Of a stretch of 64,000 bases of DNA, positions 33,353-46,345 are shown one piece after another (positions within the stretch are counted from its first letter, which is position 1; each line of letters starts with the position of its first letter). The DNA is from Lateolabrax maculatus. Taxonomy: Eukaryota > Chordata > Actinopteri > Acropomatiformes > Lateolabracidae. A program made the position numbers and the translations under genes. The notes below the pieces were generated by a model, which saw only the letters and a list, made by a program, of their open reading frames with translations, did no database searches and was not told the DNA's origin. Where the stretch lies: contig CM062204.1 of the NCBI GenBank assembly GCA_031216445.1, positions 16,551,001 to 16,615,000 on the forward strand, in the 5' to 3' direction.

Positions 33353-36090
33353 CAGTGCAGCCATTGTTGAGGGTGTTTTATTGTTTTTACATTAAGTTTT
33401 TTTAGGCCCCTTCTCTTATTCATACCGCATTTGCCCTAAGATCCACTCTCCCTCTGCCCCTTGTTCTTCAACCTTTGCTCTTGTTGCTGTCGTCTTTCTC
33501 TCCTCTGACAAACCACTTTCACTCTTTCTCCAGTCTCTATGCCTTCAGGCCTTGAAACAAGCCTTTAAACTCCCACACTCACACTCCTTGCTGGCCTCCG
33601 TTGCTCCCCGAGTTTACTTTATCTCCTCATGCACAACTTCGAAACGCAATTCAGTTGCAAATCGTTGTGTGCAGCACTCCATCGTCTGCCGGATTTGAGT
33701 AGCATTTCTCGCTCCTTCTCCCCTGTCACACGTCCACTAACACCTAGCTCCAGGCTGGGATTTTAGTGCCACGATAGGGATACATGCTTTGTCTGGAATC
33801 TAGCCTTCCGGATGTTTCTAACAGGTGCCCTTAGACAGCCTGTATCTATGTCTGATGAGATATGTGGCCTGGGTGAAGTGTGTGTCCGTGTGGGTGTGTG
33901 TTTGTGTGCGTGTTGGCAGTGACTCCTGCATCCTCCGGGGGGTCATCAGGGGCACTCACTGTAAACAGATCTTTGTGGGCATCAGCAAATCCCTCGGCTG
34001 GAGCACGTGCTCTATACCATTCTACCATTTTCTCTTTTTACACACACAGACACAGGCAGGCAAATAAGCACTCCCACACATGCATTCACACATATTCCTT
34101 ATCTGTTGACCAGAGGTTTCAATCTCTCCCTCTCTCCCTGCACGCTCTTTCTCACAGACTCTCTTTACCCCGTTCCCTGACAGTGGGGCCTCCCACTTGC
34201 TTTACCGTTTCCAGGAAGCGGGTAAAACCAGTCTTGAGTTTCCCTCCGCTCCATTCCAAGCTTCCAGGTGGAGAAAATAGACTCCGCTGTCACCTCTTGT
34301 CCAAATTTGTCCCCACGTTGAAGTGGAAAACAAACAGTGGAGCCTGACAGGTCCAGGGGGACATGAGAACCTGTGGACCGTTTGAACAGAGCCCAAGATT
34401 AGAAATGAAGGGTTGTACTTAAAAGCTGCGCGGCTGCATTTCACCCAGTTCCCTTCCTCCTGCCATGCCATTCATTTGTCATTTCTTCCACCTTCTACCT
34501 ACTGCCAGACAAATGGAGCAATCAGTCTGCCGCCATGACTGATTCTCCCTCTTACATCACAGCCTGCTGTTATACATCATTTGAGCTTCATAAATAGTCA
34601 CTTTTGCTCTCCGATGGTGCGGAGATACAAAGCTGTCAGATGGTTGCTTTCGAAGTGTGAACTTGATAATATGCCCCTACAATCAATAATAATAACCTCT
34701 CATGTTGAAAACTATTCTAAATTAAGCTGTGATGATTCCCAGAAAGAGAGAAATGTTCTTGCTTCTCAGAAACCATCGGCAGTCACATGACAGTATTGTC
34801 TGTTTCCTCTTCCAAGTAGCAACTATTGCTGCTGGGTCCCGCCAATTTTCACGTCGAGCCACAACCCGTGTCAACACTGCGTAGGAAAGCTGGGATGCAC
34901 CCAGTATTTACAGGCAGCACTTAAATTATATATTTTAGCATCAAATTATGCAGTTTAATGGGACAAGTGTCATAATATGACCACAGATTCCTTTAAAGGT
35001 GTCATGTGTTTACAAAGAGCTATGTATTTTTGAAGATTGATTATTTTAGGTTGTCTATAACTGCTCCACAATTATAATCTGTCATTAGAAAAGCATTTAT
35101 TATTACAGGGTATTTCTTTATTTCAGTCACAGATGTTTCGGAAAAGATGGTATACCACTCTTTCTCATCGATTTTTTATTTTTTAAGACTGTATTGAAAG
35201 GATTTTTGTCAGACTGCCAGGCAAAGAAAACAACAGATTCTACAAAAGTCCCTGTAAACTCCTCACACAACAGCTTTCTTCCATTTTGGCTGGTCTCTCA
35301 GTGAGCAGTGTTTTGGCAGGTCTCCCTCATGTGTGTGTGATAGTTGTTCGCTGAGTTTCAGGAAGGCTCCCTTTGCCAGCGGGCCTGAAACAACAGAGCA
35401 CAGTTTTCTACGCTTGTTGCTGCTCGGTGTAGGCCTTCGCCTGCAAGAGCGAGAGGGAAACTCCGGGCTTGCCACCTCCTGCTTCTCCTCCTCCCCCTTC
35501 TTCTTCTCCACCTCCTTCTTTTTTTTCTCCTCCTTCCTCTCTCTCCCCCCTCTCTGATGACTCAGAGAAATGTGCTTGGCTCGGCTCCCGCTGCCAAAGC
35601 GCAAATCAAGGTCTGATGAAAATGGAGTGAAACTGACAGAAGGTTCCTTTATAGGAATTTGGCTGGATTAAAGCTTTAAGATATTTCAGATGTACTGTAG
35701 TTCAATAAGTGCAATTAAACGAGACGATTTGTTGAAGATGGACCAAACAGGTTCATGTTTCTAAACTTATTCATACATGTTTATGTGCTGTGCAGTCGTG
35801 CTGGAGCCAGTTGAAGGCAGCCAGTTGCTGCCAAGCACACTTGCAAACATCGTAGCACAATTTCAAAGCTATGAGTTCTTAGGGAAAAAATTGCAGATAA
35901 GATTTAAATGAGGGCAATGCTGCTGATTTAGTTGATCTGTTTTTGATCACGGACTTTTAATCCCTTTCTGACACAGTGGTGTCCATGTTTTCAAGTATCT
36001 ATTTTCCGTCTGTAAAAAGAAGACATTTGGCTGGAAGTTTGATGGAAGGCTGATGAAAGTTTTTTTTTTTATATTATAGGACTGTCTCCA
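33353..36090. other. Intergenic, no gene seen
   Basis: Pyrimidine-rich stretches (33420-33560, 34110-34190) and a near-pure C/T tract at 35465-35560. The 155-aa frame at 33880-34347 runs through GT-rich and CT-rich sequence and has no family features. Confidence 0.5.
35465..35560. repeat. Polypyrimidine tract
   Basis: About 95 bp that are nearly all C and T (tgcttctcctcctccccctt and onward). The complementary purine strand yields a spurious Lys/Glu-rich frame. Confidence 0.85.
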
Positions 36091-36099
36091 AATAGTTAT

Positions 36100-37090
36100 T
36101 TCATATCGGTAAAATTGTTGTCATTTGTTTAAACAACTTTTAACATGTTTAACAAGTAAGCTTTCCTTCAACAAAATTAGTTATTTTGCTTTATACTTAT
36201 TTTATTATAGATGGCATACTGTTAAACCATATAAGGCATTATTATCTATTGTAAGGGGTTGGACATAAGTTAATTTAAATGATCACCCTTATATTATTAA
36301 TTTCGACTGGGATCCAGGTGATGGTATGACAATTTGCGCAGAAACGAAATAAAATAAATTACATAATCAGCTCCAAAAGGTGTGTTATTCTATTTAAACA
36401 TTTCAGATGGCTTAGCAATAGAAATGACTGAAGGATTAACGTGTTTGAGCAGAAGCGTTTAAAAACTAGAAATTCCTAAATTACACAATCCAATATGTCG
36501 AGCAGAATTTTTACAAATTTTTCTTCTCAATGTTTCCTTATACAAATTCAACAAATTAGTATTCCTTTTGATTAGGAAATGAATGTAAATCAAAACCACG
36601 ATTAGGTTAAACTATAGGTCAATTGCTCATTTGCTTTTATTAATTAATTTATTTTTAATTTTAAATAATCTTAACACTGTGTTATTAATTTTCTTATCAC
36701 AGGTCAAATTTGCAATTTTATTTACATAACTAACAGTATCAGTTTTTTTCTTAATTTTAGTAATAGCCAATAAATGTATTTTCCCCCATTTGATCCCAGG
36801 CACACATTTATTAAATCCTTTTTTAATCAATAACAATACTAGACATGAAAATACTAAAATAATTACTATTCCAATCAATTATTTTTTGTAAGATTTGTTA
36901 AATTAATCAAGTTAAATTAAGTTGAAACATGCTGAGAAATAAGTAAATTAGGTTTTCAATTTTAAAAAGTTAAAAATAAACAACATTTTCTTAGGTTTTG
37001 TATATTATATATCATCCTTAATTATATATAATAAATAATATAAGCAATTTCAATTTGATGTCGATAAATATTTAAACAAATTGCATGGAT
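36100..37090. other. AT-rich island
   Basis: Composition is much more AT-rich than the flanks, with long A/T words (taattatatataataaataa) at 37018-37040. A minus-strand 83-codon frame (36627-36878) has a hydrophobic N-terminal segment (MIGIVIILVFSCLVLLLIKK) followed by a Lys-rich tail. I do not recognise it. It could be a transposon or chance in AT-rich DNA. Confidence 0.5.
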
Positions 37091-40000
37091 TAAATGTTTG
37101 CCAGTAGGATTTTAAATGATTTTGCAGAGTGACTCACAAACGGTTTTCCAGATGACTTAATACCATTCTTGTTGTTTCTTGTCTGACCACATGGCTTTTC
37201 ATACAAGCTTTATGTGTCACCATATCTAATCTGTAACTCCAGAACATTAAAGTGCTAACTTCAGTATGTTTCTGTCCAGTCGGCCGTCCAAACTTGGCTT
37301 TTCTTAGTGAAGTATTGTTCAGGAGCTCTGGCAGGAGTTGGACTGTGTGCCATCAGCGGTGTGAAGGTATGTGTATGTATATCTGACAATGCATAGTTTT
37401 TGTTCTTGTCTGTCTACAGTTGTGTGCTTAAATTGTAGTCACCCTTTAGCAGTGAATGAGAGGGCCTCTCCTTATCTATCGGCCTATCTCCTCCTTCCTC
37501 CTCCTCTTCTTTTGGTTTCTTTGGGTTTATCTTGCCAACTGTTGCAATTCTAACTTCAGCACGCACTTGATCTTTGTCTCTAATAAGACAGAAAAGTACT
37601 CTGGGACAGATCTTGTATGATCTTGCAGTCTTTGTCTCTGTTTATCTTTTAATTCTGCTCAGCTTCATTATTCCTTTTCTCTCTTTATTCATAGGCCACC
37701 TCTGTATGCCAGAGATCTTACACAACATAACCAAAAGCCACTGATAGTTTCTGTCAGAAATATCAACTCCTTGCCACACGTATCCCCCTCTCCAGGGTGC
37801 ATTCAACTTTGTGAATAATAAATTCGGACAATACCCCCAAAATCAAATATTAAAACACATTTTCGCACAGATGGTTAAATGTGTCAATAATAGCGCAGCA
37901 GATTCTCTTGGCAGTGCTTTATAGCGTATTAGGTTGGCCGTAATATATTTGGCTAACTACAATAGCTGCTCTAAAACTAGCATTGTTGAAGGGTCCCTGA
38001 GGGCTTGCATGTTGGCCCTGCACAGTTTCTTCTCTGGAATAGCATCTGCTTTGTTCTCGGCTCTGAGTATCATCCTTCAGATCACATATCTAACCACTAT
38101 ACTCATTTTAATAGCCCGAGCCTACGGCCCTCTGATACACACTCACAGACACACAGGCAAACACCCACAGAGACACTATCACAGAAGCTCAGTTGGTCAC
38201 CCTCTCACAAAGGGCACACACAGAGTCATGCACAAAGCTAATCGAATGGCTTGTGCAACACTGGTGATAAATCTGTTAGAGGAAACGGCCCACTGTAAAG
38301 GAGAGAGCATGATCCCCCGGCTACTTTGGGTGCTGTTTAAATGTTTGTACGTGAAAAAGAGAATATACTTGCTTCTTTATCTGTTTACTTAGCATTCTTG
38401 AGTGTATGTATGATTTTGCAGTTGTTCCAGATGCAAACTGTAAGTGTGTGTGTGTCTGTACATGTGTGTGACAGTACTTTCCAGTGCTCTTTTGTGTGTG
38501 TGTTCCACAGGAAATTCGTTTTTGTGCAAACTGATGCTTAAGATGAACCGGATTTGGCCTCTTTGTTATCTGTGTGCTTTAACAGGCATGCTTTATACCA
38601 AGTGCAACTGCTGTAAAAAGGCATGCATATGTGTTCGTCTGTGTGTGCATGTGCAACTGTACGTGTGTTCGTGTTCATGTGTCACACAACGCAGCGGACT
38701 CAGAGGGGTTTTATGTGTCCGGCCCCGTTGCTGGTAGAAATCCCTGTGTGAGCTCGAGAAGCAGAGCAAGAGAGCTACGGTGTGCCGGTGTGTGTGTGTG
38801 TGTGTGCGCGCATATGCACAGCAATTGTGTGGGTGGGTGGACGTGTGTGTGTGTATGCATGCCTTAGACAGAAGCAGTGCGACAGTTTGTTTGAAGCCTA
38901 CCACTGAGACTAGCATCAAACACCACCTCAACTCTTTGCCCTTCAGCCTGTAATCGCACACACAAACGCACAGTTGCACATCCCTAGTACATCTCAGGCT
39001 CTTTCTTCACATCCGACGCACTCAAAAACACACGCACTTCTATTCTGATCTCTTTCTCTTATTAGTATAAAAAGGAACAGAGACAAACAGAGAAAATATC
39101 AAACACTCCAGCAGCTGCAGGTATTTTACTATCTCCTCCTCTTCTATTCCAAGCAGTTATCTGTGTTGTCCATCTGCCAGACAAACAAGAAGACATACAC
39201 ATACTGTAAAAACACAGGTTGTCTTGTCAATCAAACTGCACATTGGTTTGTAAAGACGCACATGTTGGTTCCATCTGGACTCCTCTGAGGTTAGCTTATG
39301 TCAGGTTTGGGAAAAGATGTAGACTAAGTGGAGCGAAAGCATTCAGTTGATAAGATCAAAGAAGTACCATTAAGTAATTATTTTAGCCACACACATTTTT
39401 TAACTTTAATAACTGCTTAACTGAAACACTCCATAATCATAGAAAAACCAGTAAAAACAGACTAACACACAGACATTTACAAATATAGATGATTGCTTAT
39501 GTTGGTTAAGGTGTGTCTTTAGTGTGTCTTAAGGGAAGCTGAAATTTGTAGGCCTTGATGCACATGACCTAGATTACTTGATGCCACACATGGCCACACA
39601 TCTCCAAGAGGAAGTTGAAAGTAAAAAAGACTGTATTTGGTTAAAAATGTGTCAGGGAAATTCCTTGGTGACTCACACTAAGTTGGTGCTTGTTCTGAAT
39701 CTGGTTGGTGTAGGGTTTGGTGAAGTCTACCACCCTCTGGTCTCTTCCTCACCCTGTCTGAGTGTCCGGGGATGGGTCGATGGGAGGAATGAAGAGTGGG
39801 TGTGGGGAGACAGGTTTTCACCCCCGCCCTAAGTGGTTATGGTGAGATACAGTCTGGGTGATGACACTGAGTCATCCATGCTTTCTAAGCTCTCCTCTTT
39901 CTTATTAGTATTCTCCATCATGGCTCCTGTTCTCACCACACCCTGTCCTACCACTGTTACACAATGTACAGCGTGGTGTAGGTCTACACAGTCCCCTACA

Positions 40001-40559
40001 GGCTTTTTTTTTTTCTAAATCTGGGTCAGGACCCAATTGAGAGTTAAGGGGAGATTAAAATGAGCCTCAAATATTCATAGAAAATTGGCATGAAAAACTG
40101 TTTGCTTTTGCTTTTTAACAGAGACCTAAAGCTTTCCTGTATCCCTGCTATGTAAGGATAAAATACACTGTAGCCTAAAGATATGTCATTTTTCACAGCA
40201 AGCGAGAGAGTTGCATCACTTGTACAGTACAGTATAGTATTCCAAATGATGCAACTCATGCTGCAGATAAGCAAACACAATAGTCTGAAAATCTGTCTGG
40301 GTTCAAAAATATGTTGAAAATATGTACAGTGAACCACGCAGTCTCCCTAACTGTTTGCCAATTGCCAGCTCAAACAGTACTGTGCTGCCATTATACTGTG
40401 TGTAGAGCTGTACTCCAGCAGTGCTAACTGTAGGCCTCTTCTACAACATACTGTTTATTCATTCAGTTCACAGAAATAGAAACTGTGTTGTCTTTTTAGC
40501 AATGCTAGAGGCATGGCTGTAGGGAAGGCAGTGTTAGTATGTCAGTCTGTCTTGTGTTT
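37091..40559. other. Intergenic, GT/CA-rich
   Basis: It holds a (GT)n run at 38789-38806 and broad TG/CA alternation at 38440-38970, which generates Cys/Val/His-rich frames on both strands. No gene or named element. Confidence 0.5.
38789..38806. repeat. (GT)n microsatellite
   Basis: Short GT run leading into gcgcgcatatgc, an alternating purine-pyrimidine stretch. Confidence 0.9.
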
Positions 40560-40569
40560 TGGTCAGCCC

Positions 40570-41068
40570 ACCACTTTGATTCAAACTGAAATATCTCAAC
40601 AACTATTTGATGGATTGCCATGACGTTTTGTACAGATAATCGTGGTTCTCAGTTGATGAGTTCTAATGACTTTGGCGATCACTTGACTTTTCCTCTAGCG
40701 CCGCCATGAGGTCCACGACTGCGTTTTTGGGGGGAATATCTCGACAACTATTGGATGAATTGCTATGAAATTTGGTACGGATGAATTGTAATAACTTTGA
40801 TAATCCCCCGACTTTTTATCTAGTGCCATCATCAGGTCAAAATTGGAAATTTGTCGGATACTTTGGTTTGTGACCAAATACATTCAAAACTAATGACAAT
40901 CAGTCTCAGCAGTACTTTGTGTTTAGGTCCAATTAGCAACTGTGGTAAATTAAGGTGGTGAAAATGGTAAACATTACATCAGCATGTAAGCATTATCATC
41001 ATTGTGAGGATATTAAATTGCTAAAGTTAGCATTTCAAAACACTGCTGTACAGCCTCACAGCGTGGCT
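40570..41068. mobile_element. Fish dispersed repeat with two internal ~150-bp units
   Basis: aaatatctcaacaactattt... and ...aatatctcgacaactattgg each begin a unit that continues (g)gattgc(ca)tga...ttggtac...taatgactttggcgatc and a variant of it. Downstream ggtccaattagcaactgtgg and cattgctaaagttagcat-type motifs complete the element as I know it from percomorphs. No coding frame. Confidence 0.65.
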
Positions 41069-42903
41069 GTAGGACCTTAAGCTTTTTTTGACACAAAAAC
41101 CTGAAGTAACATCTGGACTTTATTACATAAGAATACACACTCCTGGCACATACATTTAATTTCCAAATACAGCATTAAGCCAACATTTAGTAAGAGTAGT
41201 AGTAACACGAGTAAGATCTCCTGAGATTTAATGTCATTTCTAAGAAAGAGGTGCAAACTGTAAAAGTTAGTCATGGTTAGTCAGGCAAGAAACATCATGG
41301 GGTAAAATGTACTGACATGCTCTTCATGTCCATAACTTTATAACCTAGATCATGATTGTAAGGCTGTGCATACACTGGGGCTTAGCCAATGTAAATATGC
41401 AGTAGGTTTGACAGTGCCACTACAGTTCATTGAGCTCAGCGAAATAACTGGAAAAACTCTGACTCAACAATATATCACTAATGTATGCAATGGGAATTTG
41501 ATCTGAAAGTTATTTAACCTTTTTTTTCTGCTGTAGGGAAGCACTTAACATGCAGATACTTGACTTTATTTAATTGCTCTTTCATATTTAACATGATTAT
41601 GTGTAGCATTTGCCCTATATAAGAGTAGATCTATATAGGCTAGGTTTCTTTTTTGGTATGTATTTTGATGACAGCAGGTAGCAAGAGAACACACACAGTT
41701 TTCGACAGTTACCCACATTGGCGGTGGAGACTTTGCATAATTGACTAATATGTCACAGGTAGACAGTTAACCCCAGGGATCAACTTGCCGCCCAGCCTTC
41801 ATCCTCGCAATATCAATGCAAACGTGCTGAATAATCTACTTGCTTTTTGACTGGGAACTTGACCCCCATGCCCGGAGAGAACAAGCATGCACAGAAGGAA
41901 GCTTTTCCAGGCAAATTAGCTCAACTGAAGGCATTTCATTGAAAGGCCCTTACCTTGACTCCATGCCTCGTTTTGTTTTGTTTGGGGCTGTCATTCGTTT
42001 AGTTTAAACTGAGCAGCAAAAAATAAAGCTAACATTATACTTAAAAGTAAAGTTAAAATAAAAAAACTTAGAAGAATAGTATTTTCACTAACTCGCATCT
42101 GCCAGAATTCTTGCTTGAAAACAAAGGCATCTTGTGAATGTTTGGTCAGAAATCTTTGAACCATGAAGGAGGTTGAGATACAGATGATCATGAGATCATT
42201 AGACCATAAAGCTGACAGTGAACTGTCTCTTTATAAACCTATTATCACAGTCTATACATGGCACACACACTAGTGTGTGACTCAAACTCTGTGACCCGCA
42301 GAGAGATTCCTCCTATGTAGACTGCTGCTGTGAATGCTGGCACAGTGCCTAGAAAAACCTTTTTTTTTTTTATATACTGTTCATGATAAACGACTGCAGG
42401 TAATATAGTGGAGATCCTGAGAAACCCCTTTAAAGTAGCACATCAATGAAGACCGTGCAGGCCTTCACAAGCATTAGTGAAATAATTTCTTTAAATAGTT
42501 CCTCATTGTTATTTGGCAGTTTTAGTTGTCACCCAGAAGTGGCTCACACAACCTTTCAAACTAACATGGTCTTCTGCCCATATAAAGTTAAACTTCTTTA
42601 GTTACATTTTTAGTTATGCTTTTAAGATGAATGCACGACCAAACTTTGACTCGCCCCGCATGTATATTAAGCAGTGTCAGATTGTAACTAAGCAGATTTA
42701 CTCGCAATAGCTGCGACCATATACACTAATGGATCTACGTGTACATGCATTCACACATACACACACCCTCACAAACACTTGACCTCCACAACGTTTTGCC
42801 ATGTTACGTGAATCCGCTTAGAGGTTATGTGCCTTTTTGTTAAAGGCCACTCCCATTGCCACACCCCATTTTTGGCAATTGGCATGAACACAAACACACA
42901 CCG
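41069..42903. other. Intergenic, nothing recognised
   Basis: AT-rich, with small open frames only (for example 41991-42191 minus, a hydrophobic stretch without family features). Confidence 0.5.
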
Positions 42904-42931
42904 TCACACACACACACACACACACACACAC
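42904..42931. repeat. (CA)n microsatellite
   Basis: Perfect CA run, flanked by cttgacctcca, which also occurs at 42778-42788. Confidence 0.95.
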
Positions 42932-43375
42932 TTGACCTCCATGCCAAATTTCAGCCTCCAATGGGGAAAACTGTGGTCCCCAAAGGGTGGCGAAATTTTT
43001 GTGAACCAACCAAGCAGCTACAAACAAATTGAGCTAAAAACAAGAAAGCAAATTCATTTTGGGATTACTAATTGAATATTGCCAAAGGTAAATAAAATTA
43101 AGCAAATATTTAAAGCAAATTAGCGGACCAGCTCTCGTTTTTAACTTAGTTTTAGTTTTGGAAAAATATTTCTCAACGTTGTAAAAATAAGCCCATAAAA
43201 TGAACATATCACCCCTGACGAGAGCGTAGGCCCTGTGTAAATGCCAGTGACTGACCGTGACGGTGTGTCATGTAGGACAAAAAAGCAAACTGAGACCTTG
43301 TTTGTGGAAGGAAGTCATAGTTCTTCAAAAAAGGTTTGGTCTGCTCGTATGGTTTTTATCTTTTAATCTTGCTTT

Positions 43376-43380
<5 letters not shown>

Positions 43381-43417
<37 letters not shown>

Positions 43418-43529
43418 TCTCTTTCTCTCTCATTCACTCACTCACTTACTCCCTCACTCACTCACTTACTCACATACACATAGACACACACACACACACA
43501 AGTAACACACACACACACACACACACACA
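43381..43529. repeat. (CT)n - CACT-rich - (AC)n compound repeat
   Basis: CT run 43381-43430, ctcactcacttactc units to about 43475, then AC runs to 43529. Confidence 0.95.
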
Positions 43530-43778
43530 TGTGCCCAGGCAGCAAGCTGTGTGATTGTGTGATGTGGTGGGAAGACTTCGAGAGGTTTGGCTCCTGGCGG
43601 TTTCTGGGAGCAGGACCAGCACGGTGACTTGATCCACACTCGGCAACTGGATTGGCTTGATCTGTTCTCACCGCAGCCATGGCGATCTGGTTCTGGCTGG
43701 AGATTGAGAGGGCGGGGGGAGGTTACTGAAGAAGAGAATGAGTTTTTATTAAGAGGCAGGGTGGCTAGAGTTGATCAG

Positions 43779-43780
<2 letters not shown>

Positions 43781-43820
<40 letters not shown>
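43781..43820. repeat. (GT)20 microsatellite
   Basis: Forty uninterrupted bases of GT. Confidence 0.98.
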
Positions 43821-43825
<5 letters not shown>

Positions 43826-44086
43826 ATGGGGCTTTTTGTTCCAACGTGACTCACCGTGTTCTAGCCACGGTTGGTGCCTGAAGGGAGAGATGGAGGGAGG
43901 GTGAACAACACAGAAAAAGAGTTGATGTGGTTAAGTCATTAGGAGACTGCATGTTCGGTTGCTATGTCAAGCTTCAGCCTACTTCTCTGATGAATCAATA
44001 AGCCAAATGCCTGCCTGTGAAACAGGGACACACGGAGAACAAGATTAGATCTATCTTCTGGTTTGCCTGGCTCCAGATCATTTTAA

Positions 44087-44133
44087 CTTTTAGCCAACTC
44101 CTCCACAGATTTGTGCACTAGCATGGCTAAAAG
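44087..44133. repeat. 10-bp inverted repeat
   Basis: CTTTTAGCCA (44087-44096) and TGGCTAAAAG (44124-44133) are exact reverse complements with a 27-nt spacer. Confidence 0.7.
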
Positions 44134-45059
44134 TACTACGACATCAGTCAAACCAGATGGTGCATGTGATTGCTCACTACTGCCTTTAAATTTGTCAGCA
44201 AAAATGTATTGAGTTGATGTTCATAATCACTTTTGTCATGGTTCTGATTACTGTGAAAACACAAATAAATTCAACAAGAATGATTTCTTAGTTATGTTTC
44301 TTAGAAACCACTGTTTGCCTGTGTTTGTTTGTAAGTGTTGATGCTATATCTTAGGATACTGTAAGCAACTGTACCCCCTTACATTTTTTCTTTTTATTAT
44401 CCATATGTTACAATTACTGAAAAGTTCTTGCACACCAGAAAGTCTTATTAACAAGTGTGTCCGATCAAGAGCTTTATTTGTGAAGAAAAACCAACATCCT
44501 GCACCCTCTCGATCACTTGTACATGCTTGTACTATACTATCGGAGCTGAAACAGTGAAAGAGAGAGTGAAACCGGTCACTTCCCCGTTATTTTATAAATT
44601 CAACCGTATTCTCATTGTGCGTACACTATAGTTCGTCAGTCTACAGTGATACTGATTGACTGCTCTACGAGGTGATCCTTTTCCGATTCAGACAGATCAT
44701 CGTAATCACACTAACAACATACTAGAACAATGTATGTCACCATAAATATAAGGTGCTGTGTTTTTGCTTATGTCACTATAAATATATAAATACAATTATA
44801 GGGATCTGAACAACTGACTAGTGATGTTGTTAGCTAACTAACTTTCTAATGGCTGCTCTGATTCTGAGGTAAATTCCGCTGTTTTTGAGGTGAAGAACAA
44901 CAACCAGCGCTGTTACAGACGCTGTGACTAATATCGTGAAATGCTTTTGTTGTTAGCCAGCTAGTTAATGTTAGTTTTGTTTTCTTGGCCCCTTTCAGCA
45001 GAAATGGAAATCAATATCGTTACAGCAGGTAAAATCAGTTCGCATAGGCGCTGTGTGAC

Positions 45060-45315
45060 GCAACTAACTTGCACTCACGCAGAGGATGTCAGTAGGTGGT
45101 CCTTCAGTGAGCGCCAGGAAACATTCACTTACACACTGCTGAAAGAATGTGGCCATATGTGGCCCAGACCACCTCTGAATGTGGTCTGAGCAATCAGGTC
45201 TCAGTGCGTCCTCAATGCATCTTGGGTCCGTTCACACTTTTACTTAGAGCTGTCCACTTGTGATCGGATCACCAAAGACGCATGTTAATTCCAGGTCTGA
45301 ACAGGGCCTCAGATA
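45060..45315. mobile_element. Probable non-autonomous DNA transposon remnant
   Basis: Blocks such as gaatgtggccatatgtggcc, gtggtctgagcaatcaggtc and gatcggatcaccaaagacgc, with the end aggtctgaacagggcctcag, look like a common fish repeat, recognised by eye. Family uncertain. The 73-aa frame across it is judged spurious. Confidence 0.45.
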
Positions 45316-45935
45316 TGTCTGTAATAACAGCAGGACAGAGAGGAGCGGACTCTACATACCTTTTAGACAGTAGCGATTACAGCTAAAAATATTGGAAAAA
45401 TGACATTAGAAGAGGGTTTTCATGAATATTAAATATATCATAAATTAATAATGTTTCAAACATTATCAGTAATCAGTGAACAATACATTAAATGCATAAT
45501 ATGTATTATCTCAAGGTAAACAAGCAAATTTATATTACTCGGGAAGATTATATCAAACAAGTTGCCCTCTAAATTACTCTCTACCCTTCAGGTAGCTCTC
45601 AGTTTCAGAAAGGTTGGTGACCCCTGATGTACAGTATATGGACAAAACCAAGTTACGATAACTTAAGAAACTGCTCTGCCGCACTGGTAAATCTTCATGG
45701 GAGCTGTGCCTTTTTCCTATGCTCACAAAGTAATAATTTTTTACTCTGTTAAAATCATGAAGGTTTAAATTTCTAATAGCAAGTGCTGAAGTAGATTCTG
45801 ATTTTTCTTAGAATGTGAAACGTAAAGATTTACAGAAGCTAGTGGTATATAGACTTACATGACGTCATGACTTCGGCTCTCGGTATCCATATGTTAAAAT
45901 GTTATAAATCAAATGACCACCACCTGTTGCTTCAT

Positions 45936-45968
45936 ACACACACACACACACACACCCACACACACACC
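45936..45968. repeat. (CA)n microsatellite
   Basis: CA run with a single CCCA interruption. Confidence 0.95.
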
Positions 45969-46290
45969 ACCAGTTTTTCTTAGACACCCCTCCTTTGTTC
46001 TCCAGCACTAGTTGTCACCCAAGTGTGAAAGAAACCTCCACTTGAGGCCCACTCTGGAGCTCTCCAAGAGGTGGTCACGCACTTGTTGCCCCCTCCACCC
46101 CTCCACCCCAGCACCGTTTGCCATGGATGTTTCAAAACCATCTGACCTGGCTGTGCTAACGGGTGGCTATTTTGGGAGAGGGATGGCAAAACCGTCTGCT
46201 ACTCGCGACGGCCATCGGAAAAAAAAAGGGATTGCTAAGAGGGAGTGCTCGCTGGGAGAGTTGGTGAAATGGGAGTCTGGGGGTCCTCCT

Positions 46291-46312
46291 GTGTGTGTGT
46301 GTGTGTGTGTAT

Positions 46313-46344
<32 letters not shown>
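46291..46344. repeat. (GT)n microsatellite
   Basis: GT run with one atggg interruption. Confidence 0.97.

Positions 46345-46345
<1 letters not shown>

Noticed and set aside
38593..38979. Cys/Val/His-rich frames on both strands
   Set aside because: Products of TG/CA alternation, not genes.
44968..45189. 73-aa + strand frame
   Set aside because: It overlaps a probable dispersed fish repeat (45060-45315) and lacks a family match.
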